64,000 nucleotides of DNA from Oscillospiraceae bacterium (GTDB lineage: Bacteria; Bacillota; Clostridia; Oscillospirales; Oscillospiraceae): NCBI GenBank assembly GCA_902765025.1, contig CACWYC010000012.1:23648-87647 (forward strand). Direction: 5' to 3'. Below are positions 24,308-33,896 of this stretch, one piece after another. The position numbers and the translations under genes are program-made. The notes under the pieces were generated by a model. The model saw only the letters and a list, made by a program, of their open reading frames with translations, was not told where the DNA came from and ran no database searches. Each line of letters starts with the position of its first letter. The stretch's first letter is position 1.

Positions 24308-25593
24308 TGTACGACCTCCCCCACCAGAATTTCTCCGTCTATGCCGGTGATTTCCACCGTCAGCATTTTGTTATGTAAACCTTCACCTGCCACGGCCACC
24401 TCCATGTAGTCGGCGCTGTGGCCGTGGTAGCGCCCATCCTCCCCGGGCTGCTCGAACAGCACGGCGCAGCGCGTGCCCACGCAGCTTTTAAGATACTTTT
24501 GATGCATCTCCCGGGCCACCTCCGCCGCCTGGGCGGCGCGGCGCTCCTTCACCGGCCCGCTGACCTGGGGCATGGACGCCGCCTTGGTGCCGGGGCGGAT
24601 GGAGTAGGGGAAGATATGCATATCCGCAAAGCCGCAGCGGCGGATAAAGGCCAGCGTCTGGGCGAACTCCTCCTCCGTCTCCTCCGGGAAGCCGGTAATC
24701 AGGTCGGTGGTGACGGCCACACGGGGGAAATACTGCCGCAGCAGCGCCACGGATTCATAATACCGGGCCGTGTCATACCGCCGGTTCATCCGCCGGAGGG
24801 TATCGTCGCAGCCGGATTGCAGCGAGAGATGGAAATGGGGGCACAGGTTGGGCAGTGCGGCGCAGCGGCGGCAGAAGTCCTCGGTAATGGTGCGGGGCTC
24901 CAATGAACCCAAACGAATCCGCATCTCCCCCGCCGCCGGGCTGATGGCCTCCAGCAGGTCGGTGAGGGTGGTGCCGTCCTTAAAATCGCTGCCGTAGGAG
25001 GAGATTTCGATGCCCGTCAGCACCAGCTCCCGGTACCCCTCGGCGGCCAGCCGGGCCGTCTCCGCCACCGCCTGGTCAAGGGGCAGGGAACGCACCGGTC
25101 CTCGGGCGAAGGGGATGATGCAGTAGGTGCAGAAGTTGACGCAGCCGTCCTCCACTTTCAGCATGGCGCGGGTGCGGCTGGCCATGCCGCCGCCGGGCAG
25201 CGCCTCAAATTGGCGGCGGCGCAGGGCGTCATCCAGCAGCGCCGAGCCCCGGCGCTGGGCCCACTCCTGCTCCAATAAATCCAGAAAGGCCATGTGGTCG
25301 CCGGTGCCGGCAATCAGGTCCATGTCCAGCTTGGCCGCCTCCTCCGCATGGGTCTGGACGTAGCAGCCGCAAGCCGCCACCACCGCTTCGGGGTTTTGCT
25401 TGCGGCAGCGGCGGATCATCTGGCGGGATTTTTTATCGCTGACGGCGGTGACGGAGCAGGTGTTGACGATGTAGGCGTCGGCCACGCCGTCGAAATCCGT
25501 CAGCGTGTGGCCCCGCCGCAGCAGCTCCCGCTCCATGGCCTGGGTCTCATATTGGTTCACCTTGCAGCCCAAGGTATAAATGGCAACCTTCAT
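24304..25593 (-). CDS. mtaB: tRNA (t6A37)-C2 methylthiotransferase MtaB
   Basis: 429 residues. N-terminal methylthiotransferase domain with conserved Cys (GCKVNQYE, VNTCSVTAVSDKKSRQ, ACGCYVQT), central radical-SAM cluster motif CVNFCTYCIIPFARGPVRS, and a C-terminal TRAM region. The t6A/ms2t6A modification occurs at position 37 of tRNAs reading ANN codons. AAGGAG precedes the ATG at 25593. A promoter-like pair TTGCCA (25674-25679), 17-base spacer, TATAAT (25651-25656) lies upstream on the minus strand. Confidence 0.94.
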   Translation of the reverse strand: MKVAIYTLGCKVNQYETQAMERELLRRGHTLTDFDGVADAYIVNTCSVTAVSDKKSRQMIRRCRKQNPEAVVAACGCYVQTHAEEAAKLDMDLIAGTGDHMAFLDLLEQEWAQRRGSALLDDALRRRQFEALPGGGMASRTRAMLKVEDGCVNFCTYCIIPFARGPVRSLPLDQAVAETARLAAEGYRELVLTGIEISSYGSDFKDGTTLTDLLEAISPAAGEMRIRLGSLEPRTITEDFCRRCAALPNLCPHFHLSLQSGCDDTLRRMNRRYDTARYYESVALLRQYFPRVAVTTDLITGFPEETEEEFAQTLAFIRRCGFADMHIFPYSIRPGTKAASMPQVSGPVKERRAAQAAEVAREMHQKYLKSCVGTRCAVLFEQPGEDGRYHGHSADYMEVAVAGEGLHNKMLTVEITGIDGEILVGEVVQ

Positions 25594-25650
25594 GGGGAAA
25601 TCTCCTTGCGCTTTCCATTGCAGTTCTGTATAATAACGTGTTAGCAATTC

Positions 25651-25679
25651 ATTATAAAGAAATTTTCCGCCGCTGGCAA
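25651..25679 (-). promoter_or_regulatory. Promoter of mtaB-yfbR
   Basis: Minus-strand TTGCCA, 17-base spacer and TATAAT, in the divergent gap with the cysteine desulfurase gene. Confidence 0.6.
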
Positions 25680-25709
25680 GTCCCGCCGGTGGGAAAATGA
25701 GGGTTACTT

Positions 25710-26843
25710 ATGATTTATCTGGATCACGCCGCCACCACGCCCCTGCCCCCCGCCGTGGCAGAGGCCATGTATGACGTGCTGGCAAACGACTTCGCCAACC
25801 CCTCCGCCCAGTACCCCGCCGGGGTGGCCATGAAGAAGCGGGTGGAGGGTTGGCGCGCCGCCATTGCAGACGCCATCCCCTGCCAGCCCCGGCAGCTCCA
25901 CTTCACCTCCTGCGGCACGGAGAGCGACAACTGGGCCATCCAGGCCGCCCTGTGGCAGAACCGCCGGGTGGGCCGCCACATCATCACCACCGCCGTGGAG
26001 CACAGCGCCGTTTTGGAGCCGCTGAAGCTGCTGGAGCAGCAGGGCTATGAGGTCACCCGGCTGAAGCCGGGCCGCGACGGCATGGTGACGCCCCGGCAGG
26101 TGGCAGACGCCCTGCGGGAGGACACGGCGCTAGTGACCATGATGCTGGTAAACAACGAAACCGGGTGCGTGTTCCCCCTTGGCGAGGTGGCGGCGCTGCT
26201 GCGGCAGCGGGGCAGCCGGGCCCTGCTCCACACCGACGCGGTGCAGGCCTTTATGAAGGTACCCTGCGACCCCAAGGCCCTGGGCGTGGACATGATGAGC
26301 CTCTCCGCTCACAAAATCGGCGGCCCCAAGGGCATCGGCGCATTGTACGTGGCGGACACCGTCCGGGCCATCCGGCCCCTGCTGCCCGGCGGCGGCCAGG
26401 AGGAGGGCACCCGCTCCGGCACCGAGGCCACGGCCCAGATCGCCGGGTTTGCCAAAGCGGTGGAGATTCGCCGGGGCGATGAAAACGCCGCTCCCGCCCG
26501 CCTCGCCGCCCTGAAAGACTACTGCCGCCAAAAGCTGCTGGCCATCCCCGGCGTGGTGGAGGTGGCACGCGGCGACGCCCCCCATATTATAATGGTATCC
26601 CTGCCCGGCTACCCCAGCGCCAACGTCATCACCGACCTGGGGGCCCAGGGCATCTGTATCAGCGCAGGGTCTGCCTGCCACCGGGGCAAGCTGAGCCACG
26701 TGGTGGAGGCCCTGGGGCTGGACAAGCGCACCGCCGCCGGGGTGCTGCGCATCAGCTTCGGCCCGGAAAACACAGAGGCCGACGTGGACGCTCTCGCCGC
26801 CGCGCTGGACGCCCACCGCAAACAGCGCTTCCCCATGCTGTAA
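25710..26843 (+). CDS. Cysteine desulfurase, NifS/IscS class
   Basis: 377 residues, PLP-dependent class V aminotransferase fold. IYLDHAATTPLPPAV at the N-terminus, TEHSAVLEPLK-like TTAVEHSAVL, the HTDAVQAF strand, the Schiff-base lysine in SLSAHKIGGPKG (about residue 197), and the sulfur-accepting Cys in SAGSACHRGKLS (about residue 318). It supplies sulfur, or selenium, for clusters and cofactors. The next gene begins 24 bases later. It may serve the selenium/sulfur module at 33,900, but it is not adjacent to it. Confidence 0.93.
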   Translation: MIYLDHAATTPLPPAVAEAMYDVLANDFANPSAQYPAGVAMKKRVEGWRAAIADAIPCQPRQLHFTSCGTESDNWAIQAALWQNRRVGRHIITTAVEHSAVLEPLKLLEQQGYEVTRLKPGRDGMVTPRQVADALREDTALVTMMLVNNETGCVFPLGEVAALLRQRGSRALLHTDAVQAFMKVPCDPKALGVDMMSLSAHKIGGPKGIGALYVADTVRAIRPLLPGGGQEEGTRSGTEATAQIAGFAKAVEIRRGDENAAPARLAALKDYCRQKLLAIPGVVEVARGDAPHIIMVSLPGYPSANVITDLGAQGICISAGSACHRGKLSHVVEALGLDKRTAAGVLRISFGPENTEADVDALAAALDAHRKQRFPML

Positions 26844-26867
26844 TCCCCCCGTTTGGAGGTAATAAAA

Positions 26868-28259
26868 ATGTTTGCCGTATTACACCGCGAACCCGGCTTT
26901 TACCGCCGCCTGTGGCAGCTGAGCCTGCCCATGATTTTGCAGCACCTTATCACCTTTTCCCTTGGCCTCATCGACACCTTTATGGTGAGCCAGCTGGGCA
27001 ACGACGCCATGGCCGCCGTCACCGCCGCCAACGTGCCGGTGTTTCTGCTGATGTCCATTGTGTTTGGCGTCCAGTCGGGCCTGGGCATTCTGGTGAGCCA
27101 ATACTGGGGCAAGCAGGACCACGCCGCCATCAGCCGCGCCATGGGCGTGGCCTCCTTCTTCGGCATGGGGCTGTCGCTGGTGCTGGCCCTGGCCTTCTTC
27201 CTGTTCCCGGTGCCCATTATGGACCTTTTGAGCAACGACCACCACCTGTCCCTTTTGGGCGCGCCCTATCTGCGGATCATCGGCTTTTCCTATCTATTTA
27301 ATATGTTCTCCAGCATCTATGTGGGTGTGCAGCGCAGCGTGGAAAACCCCGGTTTCGGCCTGAAATTGTACGGTTTTTCCACGGTACTCAACACTATTTT
27401 GAACTATTTCCTCATCTTCGGCAAAATGGGCTTCCCCGCCCTGGGCATTGCCGGGGCGGCGCTGGCTACGCTGTGCGCCCGCATTTCCGAGTGCGTCATC
27501 TGCGCCGTGTCCATCGGCCGGAGCCAGACCATCCGTATCCGCTGGGACGCTTTTTTCCGCCCCGGCGGGGAGATGGCGAGGCGGTTTGTGAAATACGCCA
27601 CGCCGGTGCTGGTGAATGAGATCGCCTGGGGCGCAGGGAACAGCATGCTGACGGTGGTGCTGGGCCACACGGTGAACTCCGTGGCCTTCCTGTCCGCCTA
27701 CTCCGTCACCGGCAACCTGGGGCGGCTGTTCCTGGTGGTGTGCTTCGGCCTGGGCGCTTCCACCGCCGTCATGGTGGGCAAGGCCATCGGCGAGGGACAG
27801 AGCCATGAGGAGGTACTGTCCTTGAGCCGGTGTCTGCTGGTGTTCACCTTTTTGGTGGGCATAGTGCTGGCGGCGGTGTCTACGGCGCTGGTGCCGCTGC
27901 TGTTCCAGCCGGTGGTGTTCCCCATCTTCAAGCTCTACGGCGAGCCGGCCCGCATCGCCACCGCTCTGGCGGTCACCGCTTTCGTGGCTATCCCCCTCCA
28001 CGCCTACACCATCTCCGCCGTCACCGGCGTGCTGCGCTCCGGCGGCGACGTGACCTGGGCGGCCCTGCTGGACCTGCTGCCCCAGTGGTGCATCGGTCTG
28101 CCGCTGACGGCCCTGTTCGCCCTGGTGCTGCGCCTCGACCCCTGGTGGATTGGCGTGGCCATGCAGGGTGAGAGCATCGTGAAAATGCCCCTGTGCCTGC
28201 TGCGCTGCCGCAAAACCGCCTGGATTCACGACGTCACCCTGTCGGAGGCGGAGCTATGA
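26868..28259 (+). CDS. MATE-family efflux transporter
   Basis: 463 residues with twelve hydrophobic segments and the duplicated MATE topology; WQLSLPMILQHLITFSLGLIDTFM is the first helix region. It exports drugs or cations in exchange for Na+ or H+. ATG at 26868 has GGAGGT upstream. The last four bases overlap the RlmA-like gene (ATGA). Confidence 0.92.
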   Translation: MFAVLHREPGFYRRLWQLSLPMILQHLITFSLGLIDTFMVSQLGNDAMAAVTAANVPVFLLMSIVFGVQSGLGILVSQYWGKQDHAAISRAMGVASFFGMGLSLVLALAFFLFPVPIMDLLSNDHHLSLLGAPYLRIIGFSYLFNMFSSIYVGVQRSVENPGFGLKLYGFSTVLNTILNYFLIFGKMGFPALGIAGAALATLCARISECVICAVSIGRSQTIRIRWDAFFRPGGEMARRFVKYATPVLVNEIAWGAGNSMLTVVLGHTVNSVAFLSAYSVTGNLGRLFLVVCFGLGASTAVMVGKAIGEGQSHEEVLSLSRCLLVFTFLVGIVLAAVSTALVPLLFQPVVFPIFKLYGEPARIATALAVTAFVAIPLHAYTISAVTGVLRSGGDVTWAALLDLLPQWCIGLPLTALFALVLRLDPWWIGVAMQGESIVKMPLCLLRCRKTAWIHDVTLSEAEL

Positions 28260-29077
28260 GCCTTTTCATCTGCCCCCTGTGCGGCGCTGCCTTGACCCGT
28301 GAACCCACCCGGTACTATTGCCCCGGCGGCCACAGCTTCGACGTGGCAAAGGAGGGCCACACCCACCTGCTGCCGGTGAACCGCAAGCACAGCAAGATGC
28401 CCGGCGACGACAAGGGCATGGCCAGGGCCCGGCAGCTCTTTCTGGACACCGGCAGCTACGCCCCGCTGCGTGATGTGTTATGTAAACTTGCTGTCTCCCT
28501 CACCGGCGACGCCCCCCGGGTGCTGGACACCGGCTGCGGCGAGGGGTATTACACCGCCGGCATCTATCACGCCCTGCTGGACGCGGGAAAACAGCCCCAG
28601 ATGGCGGGCATTGACATCTCCAAGGAGATTCTCCGCCTGGCCGCCAAGCGGGAAAAGGGCGTGGAATTCGCCGTGGCCAGCAGCTACCATCTCCCCGTGG
28701 CGGCGGGCTCCATTGACCTGCTGGTGAACTGCTTCTCCCCCCTGGCATTGGAGGAATTTCAGCGGGTGCTGGTGCCCGGCGGCCATTACCTCTACGTGGT
28801 GCCGGGGCCCAGGCACCTGTGGGAGATGAAGGAGATTCTCTACGAAAACCCCTACCCCAACGAGGAAAAGGAGACGCCCTACGAGGGCTTCCGCTACCGG
28901 GACATCGTGCCCGTGGAATACCCCTTCCGCCTGGAAAGCCGGGAGGCCATCGCCGCATTGTTCCGCATGACGCCCTACTACTGGAAGACGCCGAAAGCCG
29001 GCGTGGAGCGGCTGGCCCAATACGACAGCCTGACCCTCACCGCCTCCTTCGCCATCCATGTGTTTGAACGTATCTGA
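28256..29077 (+). CDS. 23S rRNA (guanine-N1)-methyltransferase, RlmA family
   Basis: 273 residues. An N-terminal zinc site (CPLCGAAL and CPGGHSFD) followed by the RlmA-specific VNRKHSKMPGDDKGMARAR segment and a Rossmann methyltransferase (VLDTGCGEGYYT). The final part NCFSPLALEEFQRVLVPGG-like region is typical. It methylates a guanine in helix 35 of 23S rRNA; G745 and G748 versions exist and cannot be told apart here. Coupled to the MATE gene by a 4-base overlap, which fits the link of some RlmA homologues with drug resistance. Confidence 0.9.
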   Translation: MSLFICPLCGAALTREPTRYYCPGGHSFDVAKEGHTHLLPVNRKHSKMPGDDKGMARARQLFLDTGSYAPLRDVLCKLAVSLTGDAPRVLDTGCGEGYYTAGIYHALLDAGKQPQMAGIDISKEILRLAAKREKGVEFAVASSYHLPVAAGSIDLLVNCFSPLALEEFQRVLVPGGHYLYVVPGPRHLWEMKEILYENPYPNEEKETPYEGFRYRDIVPVEYPFRLESREAIAALFRMTPYYWKTPKAGVERLAQYDSLTLTASFAIHVFERI

Positions 29078-29082
29078 CAGCG

Positions 29083-29117
29083 AAAAACGCCCCATCCAAA
29101 CGGATGGGGCGTAAAAA
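29083..29117. terminator. Bidirectional terminator after RlmA gene
   Basis: ACGCCCCATCC and GGATGGGGCGT form an 11-bp stem with A- and T-rich flanks, between convergent genes. Confidence 0.85.
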
Positions 29118-29127
29118 TTATGTCAAC

Positions 29128-30960
29128 TTATTTGTTCTTGCCGCCGTGGGTGGCCTTCATGCGCTTTTCGTGGTTCAAGATGGTCTTGCGGATGCGCAGG
29201 CTCTTGGGGGTGACCTCCAGCAGCTCGTCGTCGGCCAGGAATTCCAGGCACTGCTCCAGGCTCAGGCGGCGGGGCGGCACCAGGCGCAGGGCCTCGTCGG
29301 AGCCGGCGGCCCGCATGTTGGTCATCTGCTTGCGCTTGCACACGTTGACCACGATGTCCTCCACCTTGGGGCTGACGCCCACCACCATGCCCTCATACAC
29401 GTCCACGTTGGGGCCGATGAACAGCGCGCCCCGCTCCTGGGCGTTGAAGAGGCCGTAGCTGACGGACTCGCCGGTCTCGGAGGCCACCAGGGAGCCGGTG
29501 TTGCGGCGCTGCAGCTCACCCTTGAAGGGGGCGTAGGAGTCGAACACGCTGGCCATGATGCCCTCGCCACGGGTGTCGGTGAGGAACTCGTTGCGGTAGC
29601 CGAAGAGGCCCCGGGAGGGCACCAGGAACTCGATCTTCATCCGGTTGCCCACGGGGGTCATCTCCACCAGGTCGCCCTTGCGGGAGCCCAGCTTCTCGAT
29701 GACGGCGCCCACGCTCTCGCTGGGCACGTCCACCACCAGCCGCTCAATGGGCTCGCACTTCTTGCCATCGATGGTCTGGTACAGCACCCGCGGGGGAGAC
29801 ACCTGGAACTCGTAGCCCTCACGGCGCATGGTCTCGATGAGGATGGAGAGGCTCATTTCGCCCCGGCCCGCCACGTTGAAGGCGTCCATGACGCCCTCCA
29901 GCTCCGTGACCCGCAGGGACACGTCCTTCAACGTCTCCCGCATCAGCCGCTCACGGATCTGGCGGGAGGTGACGAACTTGCCCTCCCGGCCCGCCAGGGG
30001 GGAGTCGTTGACGCTGAAGGTCATCTCCATGGTGGGGGCGGAAATCTTCACAAAGGGCAGGGGCTCCACGCAGGTGGGCGCGCAGATGGTGTCGCCGATG
30101 GTGATGTCGCCGATGCCGCTGAGGGCAATGATGTTGCCGGCGGTGGCCTCGGTGACGGGCTTTTTGCCCAGGCCGTCGAACTCATACATGGACACGGCCT
30201 TGGCCTTCTTGGGGGCGGCGTCGGGGTCGTGGAAGTTGCACACGGCGATCTCCTGGTTCTGCTTCAAGGTACCCCGCTCAATGCGGCCGATGGCGATACG
30301 GCCCACAAACTCATTATAGTCAATGGCGGACACCAGCATCTGGAAGGGCTGGTCCACGTCGGCCTCGGGGGCGGGGATGTAGTCCAGAATGGTGTCGAAA
30401 AGGGGCTTCAAATCGGTGCCCGCCACGTCGGGGGAATAGCTGGCGGTGCCGTTGCGGGCGGAGCAGAACAGCATGGGGCTGTCCAGCTGCTCGGAGGTGG
30501 CGTCCAGGTCCAGCAGCAGCTCCAGCACCTCGTTGATGACCTCCTTGATGCGGCGGTCGGGCCGGTCGATCTTATTCACCACCACGATAACACGGTGGCC
30601 CAGCTCCAACGCCCGGCTGAGGACGAAGCGGGTCTGGGGCATAGGGCCCTCGGCGGCGTCCACCAGCAGGATAACGCCGTTGACCATCTTCAAAATACGC
30701 TCCACCTCGCCGCCAAAGTCGGCGTGGCCCGGGGTGTCCACGATGTTGATTTTGGTGTCGCCGTACTGGATGGCGGTGTTCTTGGCCAGGATGGTGATGC
30801 CACGCTCCCGCTCCAGATCGTTGGAGTCCATGACCCGCTCCACCGTCTCCTGGTTCTCACGGTACACGCCGCCCTGCTTCAGCATCTGGTCCACCAGGGT
30901 GGTCTTGCCGTGGTCCACGTGGGCGATAATGGCTACGTTTCTCAATTTCTCGTTCTGCAA
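29128..30960 (-). CDS. typA: Translational GTPase TypA/BipA
   Basis: 610 residues, full length. GTPase motifs are visible: AHVDHGKTTLVDQ (P-loop), the switch region RERGITILAKNT, DTPGHADFGGEVER and NKIDRPDRR. EF-G-like domains and the C-terminal BipA-specific region follow, ending with a KxK-rich tail. It assists 50S subunit assembly under stress. The start codon is TTG at 30960 with AAGGGG upstream; no ATG is better placed. Confidence 0.96.
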   Translation of the reverse strand: MQNEKLRNVAIIAHVDHGKTTLVDQMLKQGGVYRENQETVERVMDSNDLERERGITILAKNTAIQYGDTKINIVDTPGHADFGGEVERILKMVNGVILLVDAAEGPMPQTRFVLSRALELGHRVIVVVNKIDRPDRRIKEVINEVLELLLDLDATSEQLDSPMLFCSARNGTASYSPDVAGTDLKPLFDTILDYIPAPEADVDQPFQMLVSAIDYNEFVGRIAIGRIERGTLKQNQEIAVCNFHDPDAAPKKAKAVSMYEFDGLGKKPVTEATAGNIIALSGIGDITIGDTICAPTCVEPLPFVKISAPTMEMTFSVNDSPLAGREGKFVTSRQIRERLMRETLKDVSLRVTELEGVMDAFNVAGRGEMSLSILIETMRREGYEFQVSPPRVLYQTIDGKKCEPIERLVVDVPSESVGAVIEKLGSRKGDLVEMTPVGNRMKIEFLVPSRGLFGYRNEFLTDTRGEGIMASVFDSYAPFKGELQRRNTGSLVASETGESVSYGLFNAQERGALFIGPNVDVYEGMVVGVSPKVEDIVVNVCKRKQMTNMRAAGSDEALRLVPPRRLSLEQCLEFLADDELLEVTPKSLRIRKTILNHEKRMKATHGGKNK

Positions 30961-31073
30961 GGAAATAACCCCTTTCTTGGGTAAAAATCAATCATTTACG
31001 CATTAACCTCGCTATTATAGGCGTTTATACACCCAAATGCAAGGGGCAATTCCGATTTTTTGCGAAATTTGCG

Positions 31074-31103
31074 TTGACAAAGACCACGGCGGCGGGGTAC
31101 AAT
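31074..31103 (+). promoter_or_regulatory. Promoter of tRNA-Arg
   Basis: TTGACA (31074-31079), 18-base spacer and TACAAT (31098-31103), 34 bases before the mature tRNA. Confidence 0.75.
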
Positions 31104-31136
31104 AGCCTTCGGCGGCGCCCGCCGTCCACCATATAC

Positions 31137-31213
31137 GCCCGCGTAGCTCAGCAGGATAGAGCGACCGCCTCCTAAGCGGTAGGTCGGAGGTTCGAATCCC
31201 CTCGCGGGTGCCA
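31137..31213 (+). tRNA. tRNA-Arg (anticodon CCT)
   Basis: Acceptor GCCCGCG pairs with CGCGGGT, the anticodon stem ACCGC/GCGGT encloses CTCCTAA with anticodon CCT, the T arm GGAGGTTCGAATCCCC is standard and CCA is encoded. It decodes AGG. A terminator hairpin (GCACTTGCTTCGGCAAGTGC) follows. Confidence 0.96.
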
Positions 31214-31246
31214 TGAAAAAAGCACTTGCTTCGGCAAGTGCTTTTG
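31214..31246 (+). terminator. Terminator after tRNA-Arg
   Basis: AAAGCACTTGC and GCAAGTGCTTT pair around TTCG, followed by TTTTG. Confidence 0.85.
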
Positions 31247-31249
31247 TGC

Positions 31250-31325
31250 ATGATGTTTGCCCCTGGCGGGGCAAGTGATGCTTGGCTGCGCAAGTGATGT
31301 GTGCCTGGCGGCGGGCGAAGGGCGT
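31250..31325. repeat. Short degenerate repeats downstream of tRNA-Arg
   Basis: GGCAAGTGATG and CGCAAGTGATG recur within 20 bases, with GCCTGGCGG-like units around them. They lie between the tRNA terminator and the convergent hypothetical gene; meaning unknown. Confidence 0.4.
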
Positions 31326-31331
31326 GATTGG

Positions 31332-32132
31332 TCAGTCCGTTGCCGATGCCATGATCACCACAAAGCGGTGGAGGGTTTTATCGTAAACCGTTACGCACAG
31401 CGTACCCCACCACTCATGGCCCTCACGGAAATAGTCCGACCAGTCCGTAGTCCATTCAAATACTTCCAGCGTGTCCGTTCCGTTGGGGAAAAGGGCGGCG
31501 TTGACGTGCGCAAAGTCTTTGCCTGTGTAACCGTTTTCATGGGGCGGGTACAGAAAGGCGCGGCGGTAATTGAGGCCGTTTTTCGGATAATCTGAGGAAA
31601 AAAGCGCCTCGGCAGGCATCCGCTTTCCCGCCGCAAGGGCGGGATTTCCCTCCCATCCGTCGCAAATCACAGTGCAGGCGGCTTTCAGCGCATGACGGTG
31701 GGACTCATAACCCCCATCGCTCCGTTCATTTTTCACAATGCAATAGTCCACAGCCAGGTCGGGGTACGAAGCAATCAGCTTGTAAAACGGGTCTTCCTTC
31801 TGCGTTGGCCGTTTCTTCGGCTCCGGCATGACCGTGTCCGGCGGCTCCTGCGTATACGCACTCTCCGTCTTGGGTGGTTTTCCGGCGAGCGTATCCCGGA
31901 CTATGGCGTCAATCAGCGCCTGGCGGCTGCCGTAGCCATAGGGTATCGAAACCATGGTATACCACTTTCCCGGATAGTCCCAATGCTCCTGAAAGTAGTC
32001 CTCCACCGGATGGCGGTCAATGACCTCCGCCACGTCAGGCCGCGTCTTGCGAACGATGGCAAGCGCCTCCCGGTGAATGCCCTCGCGGAATTCCGCCGCA
32101 TATTGCAAATCCTGTTTACTGTATTCCGGCAT
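31332..32132 (-). CDS. Hypothetical protein, 266 residues
   Basis: No family recognised. The N-terminal half is charged and helical with WYTMVSIPYGYGSRQALID near residue 57; a Pro/Glu/Lys-rich linker (about 92-112) separates it from a C-terminal domain rich in aromatic residues (HENGYTGKDFAHVNAALFPNGTDTLEVFEW, ending with a strand CVTVYDKTLHRFVVIMAS). The layout and the position right of the tRNA, with lower GC than its neighbours, suggest recent acquisition. GAGGAG is upstream of the ATG. No signal peptide or membrane segment. Confidence 0.7.
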   Translation of the reverse strand: MPEYSKQDLQYAAEFREGIHREALAIVRKTRPDVAEVIDRHPVEDYFQEHWDYPGKWYTMVSIPYGYGSRQALIDAIVRDTLAGKPPKTESAYTQEPPDTVMPEPKKRPTQKEDPFYKLIASYPDLAVDYCIVKNERSDGGYESHRHALKAACTVICDGWEGNPALAAGKRMPAEALFSSDYPKNGLNYRRAFLYPPHENGYTGKDFAHVNAALFPNGTDTLEVFEWTTDWSDYFREGHEWWGTLCVTVYDKTLHRFVVIMASATD

Positions 32133-32309
32133 GATGCTGCTCCTCTATCCATTTCGCTTTGTAACCGCACAGTCCATTTCCGCAGGAACCGCCCTGTTTA
32201 CCGTATCTTTCTCATGTAAGGCGATTATACTACGGATCGTCCCGTATGGCAATGAATACCGTGATGATGCAGCCCGCATCACTATGCCGCAGACATAGCG
32301 TTCCCCTTC

Positions 32310-32338
32310 TTGACGATTCGCCGTTAATTTGATATATT
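32310..32338 (+). promoter_or_regulatory. Promoter of the HD-GYP gene
   Basis: TTGACG (32310-32315), 17-base spacer and TATATT (32333-32338). Confidence 0.7.
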
Positions 32339-32393
32339 GATGGCAACTTTCTACACCTATCCATTCTATTATCGTTGTCGGAGGGGATCACCG

Positions 32394-33755
32394 TTGAAAA
32401 CCAACCATCGCATGCGGACCATTCTCATTTTTGTGGTCTCGCTGTGCCTCATCGCCGCCATGCTGGCCGCCAGCGTGGTGATGAACAACGCCTACAACAG
32501 CAAGTGGCATCTGGCCACCTTTGAAGGCCCCGCCCTGTTTGCCCCGGAGGAACAGGCGGAGGTATCGGTGGTGGGCGTGGCCCGGGGCAGCACCTGGACG
32601 AAGGTGTTCGACTTTAACAACGAGGGCCTGACGGAGCACAACTACCAGGCCTTCACCTATGATTTTACCGTGGCCAACAACACGAGGGACCAGGTGGAGG
32701 ATTTCTCCTTTACCCTCACCTTCCACCGGGACGTGTACCTCATGTCCGGCTGGAACGGCGCCCTGGAGATTCATCAGTTTATCGCCGGCAACGAGCTCGT
32801 GGACACCATCCCCGACCTGCGGGAATACGACCCCACCGCCCACAGCCTGAACTACGTGGTCTTTGACGGCGAGCCCCTGGTGGCCATGCACGACGGCGAC
32901 TACATGGTGTACCACCCCAGCAGGACCATGAACGCCATGGAGGTGCCCATCGAGCCCTTTGAGGCAACCACACCCGGCTTCATCCTGTACGTGGCCATCG
33001 GCGAGACCATCGAGGACAGCTCTCTGGAGCTGGCCTACCGCTTCCACCGGCTGCTGACGGACGAGCCCCTGTTCTGGATCGCCCTGAGCCTGCTGCTGAT
33101 CTGGATTGTGGCCCGGATTATATCCATCATCACCGCCATTCAGATTCGCAAATACCAGGCCCGCCACGAGCGGGACAACGAGATCATCAACGAGTCCATC
33201 GAGACCTTCACCGGCTTCATCGACGCCAAGGACCCCTACACCAACGGCCATTCCAAACGGGTGGCCATCTACACCAAAATGATTGCCCGGGAAATGGGCT
33301 ACGAGGGCGAGGAGCTGGACCGCATCTACTACATCGCCCTGCTCCACGACTGCGGCAAGATCGGCGTGCCCGACGACATCCTCACCAAGCCCGGCAAGCT
33401 CACCGACGAGGAGTTCGCCGTGCTGAAATCCCACCCCCAGCGGGGCAGCGAGATCCTCCGCAGCTTCAAGAGCCTGCCGGACGTGGACAAGGGCGCCCAC
33501 TACCACCACGAGCGCTACGACGGCCACGGCTACCCCGAGGGCCTGGCGGGAGAGGACATCCCCCTGGTGGCCCGGATGATCTGCGTGGCCGACTCCTTCG
33601 ACGCTATGGCCACCAACCGGGTCTACCGCAAAAAACTGCCCATGGAGACCATCATCAGCGAGATTGAGACCAACAAGGGCCGCCAGTTCGACCCCGACAT
33701 CGCCGACATCATGCTCCGCCTTATCCGGGAGGGCAAGGTGCCCGTGGAACTGTAA
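32394..33755 (+). CDS. Membrane-anchored HD-GYP cyclic-di-GMP phosphodiesterase
   Basis: 453 residues. A first membrane helix (about residues 8-28), an extracytoplasmic domain of about 190 residues with no recognised fold, a second helix (about 225-247, FWIALSLLLIWIVARIIS), then a cytoplasmic HD-GYP domain: HSKRVAIYTKM, LLHDCGKIGVPDDILTKPGKL, HPQRGSEIL, HYHHERYDGHGYPEGL. The last motif contains the GYP triad (here GHGYPEGL). It would hydrolyse c-di-GMP in response to an outside signal. The TTG at 32394 is chosen because GGAGGGG sits seven bases upstream. Confidence 0.9.
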   Translation: MKTNHRMRTILIFVVSLCLIAAMLAASVVMNNAYNSKWHLATFEGPALFAPEEQAEVSVVGVARGSTWTKVFDFNNEGLTEHNYQAFTYDFTVANNTRDQVEDFSFTLTFHRDVYLMSGWNGALEIHQFIAGNELVDTIPDLREYDPTAHSLNYVVFDGEPLVAMHDGDYMVYHPSRTMNAMEVPIEPFEATTPGFILYVAIGETIEDSSLELAYRFHRLLTDEPLFWIALSLLLIWIVARIISIITAIQIRKYQARHERDNEIINESIETFTGFIDAKDPYTNGHSKRVAIYTKMIAREMGYEGEELDRIYYIALLHDCGKIGVPDDILTKPGKLTDEEFAVLKSHPQRGSEILRSFKSLPDVDKGAHYHHERYDGHGYPEGLAGEDIPLVARMICVADSFDAMATNRVYRKKLPMETIISEIETNKGRQFDPDIADIMLRLIREGKVPVEL

Positions 33756-33772
33756 CGCCTTCTTATCTTCTC

Positions 33773-33809
33773 AAAAGTGCCGGAAATCCTCGATTTCCGG
33801 CACTTTTTC
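33773..33809 (+). terminator. Terminator after the HD-GYP gene
   Basis: AAGTGCCGGAAAT and ATTTCCGGCACTT form a 13-bp stem followed by TTT. Confidence 0.85.
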
Positions 33810-33837
33810 CTGTCCGTATACATTCTTCCTCCCCGCC

Positions 33838-33866
33838 TTGACGCGCTGTTCTTTTTGAAATATAAT
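33838..33866 (+). promoter_or_regulatory. Promoter of the DUF3343 gene
   Basis: TTGACG (33838-33843), 17-base spacer and TATAAT (33861-33866). Confidence 0.75.
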
Positions 33867-33896
33867 GAACGTAATCCATCCCGGGGGGTGATTGCA

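Noticed and set aside
31137..31213. tRNA-Arg as attachment site of the island
   Set aside because: The tRNA lies 14 kb from the integrase with housekeeping genes between, and no partial 3' copy was seen near the integrase.
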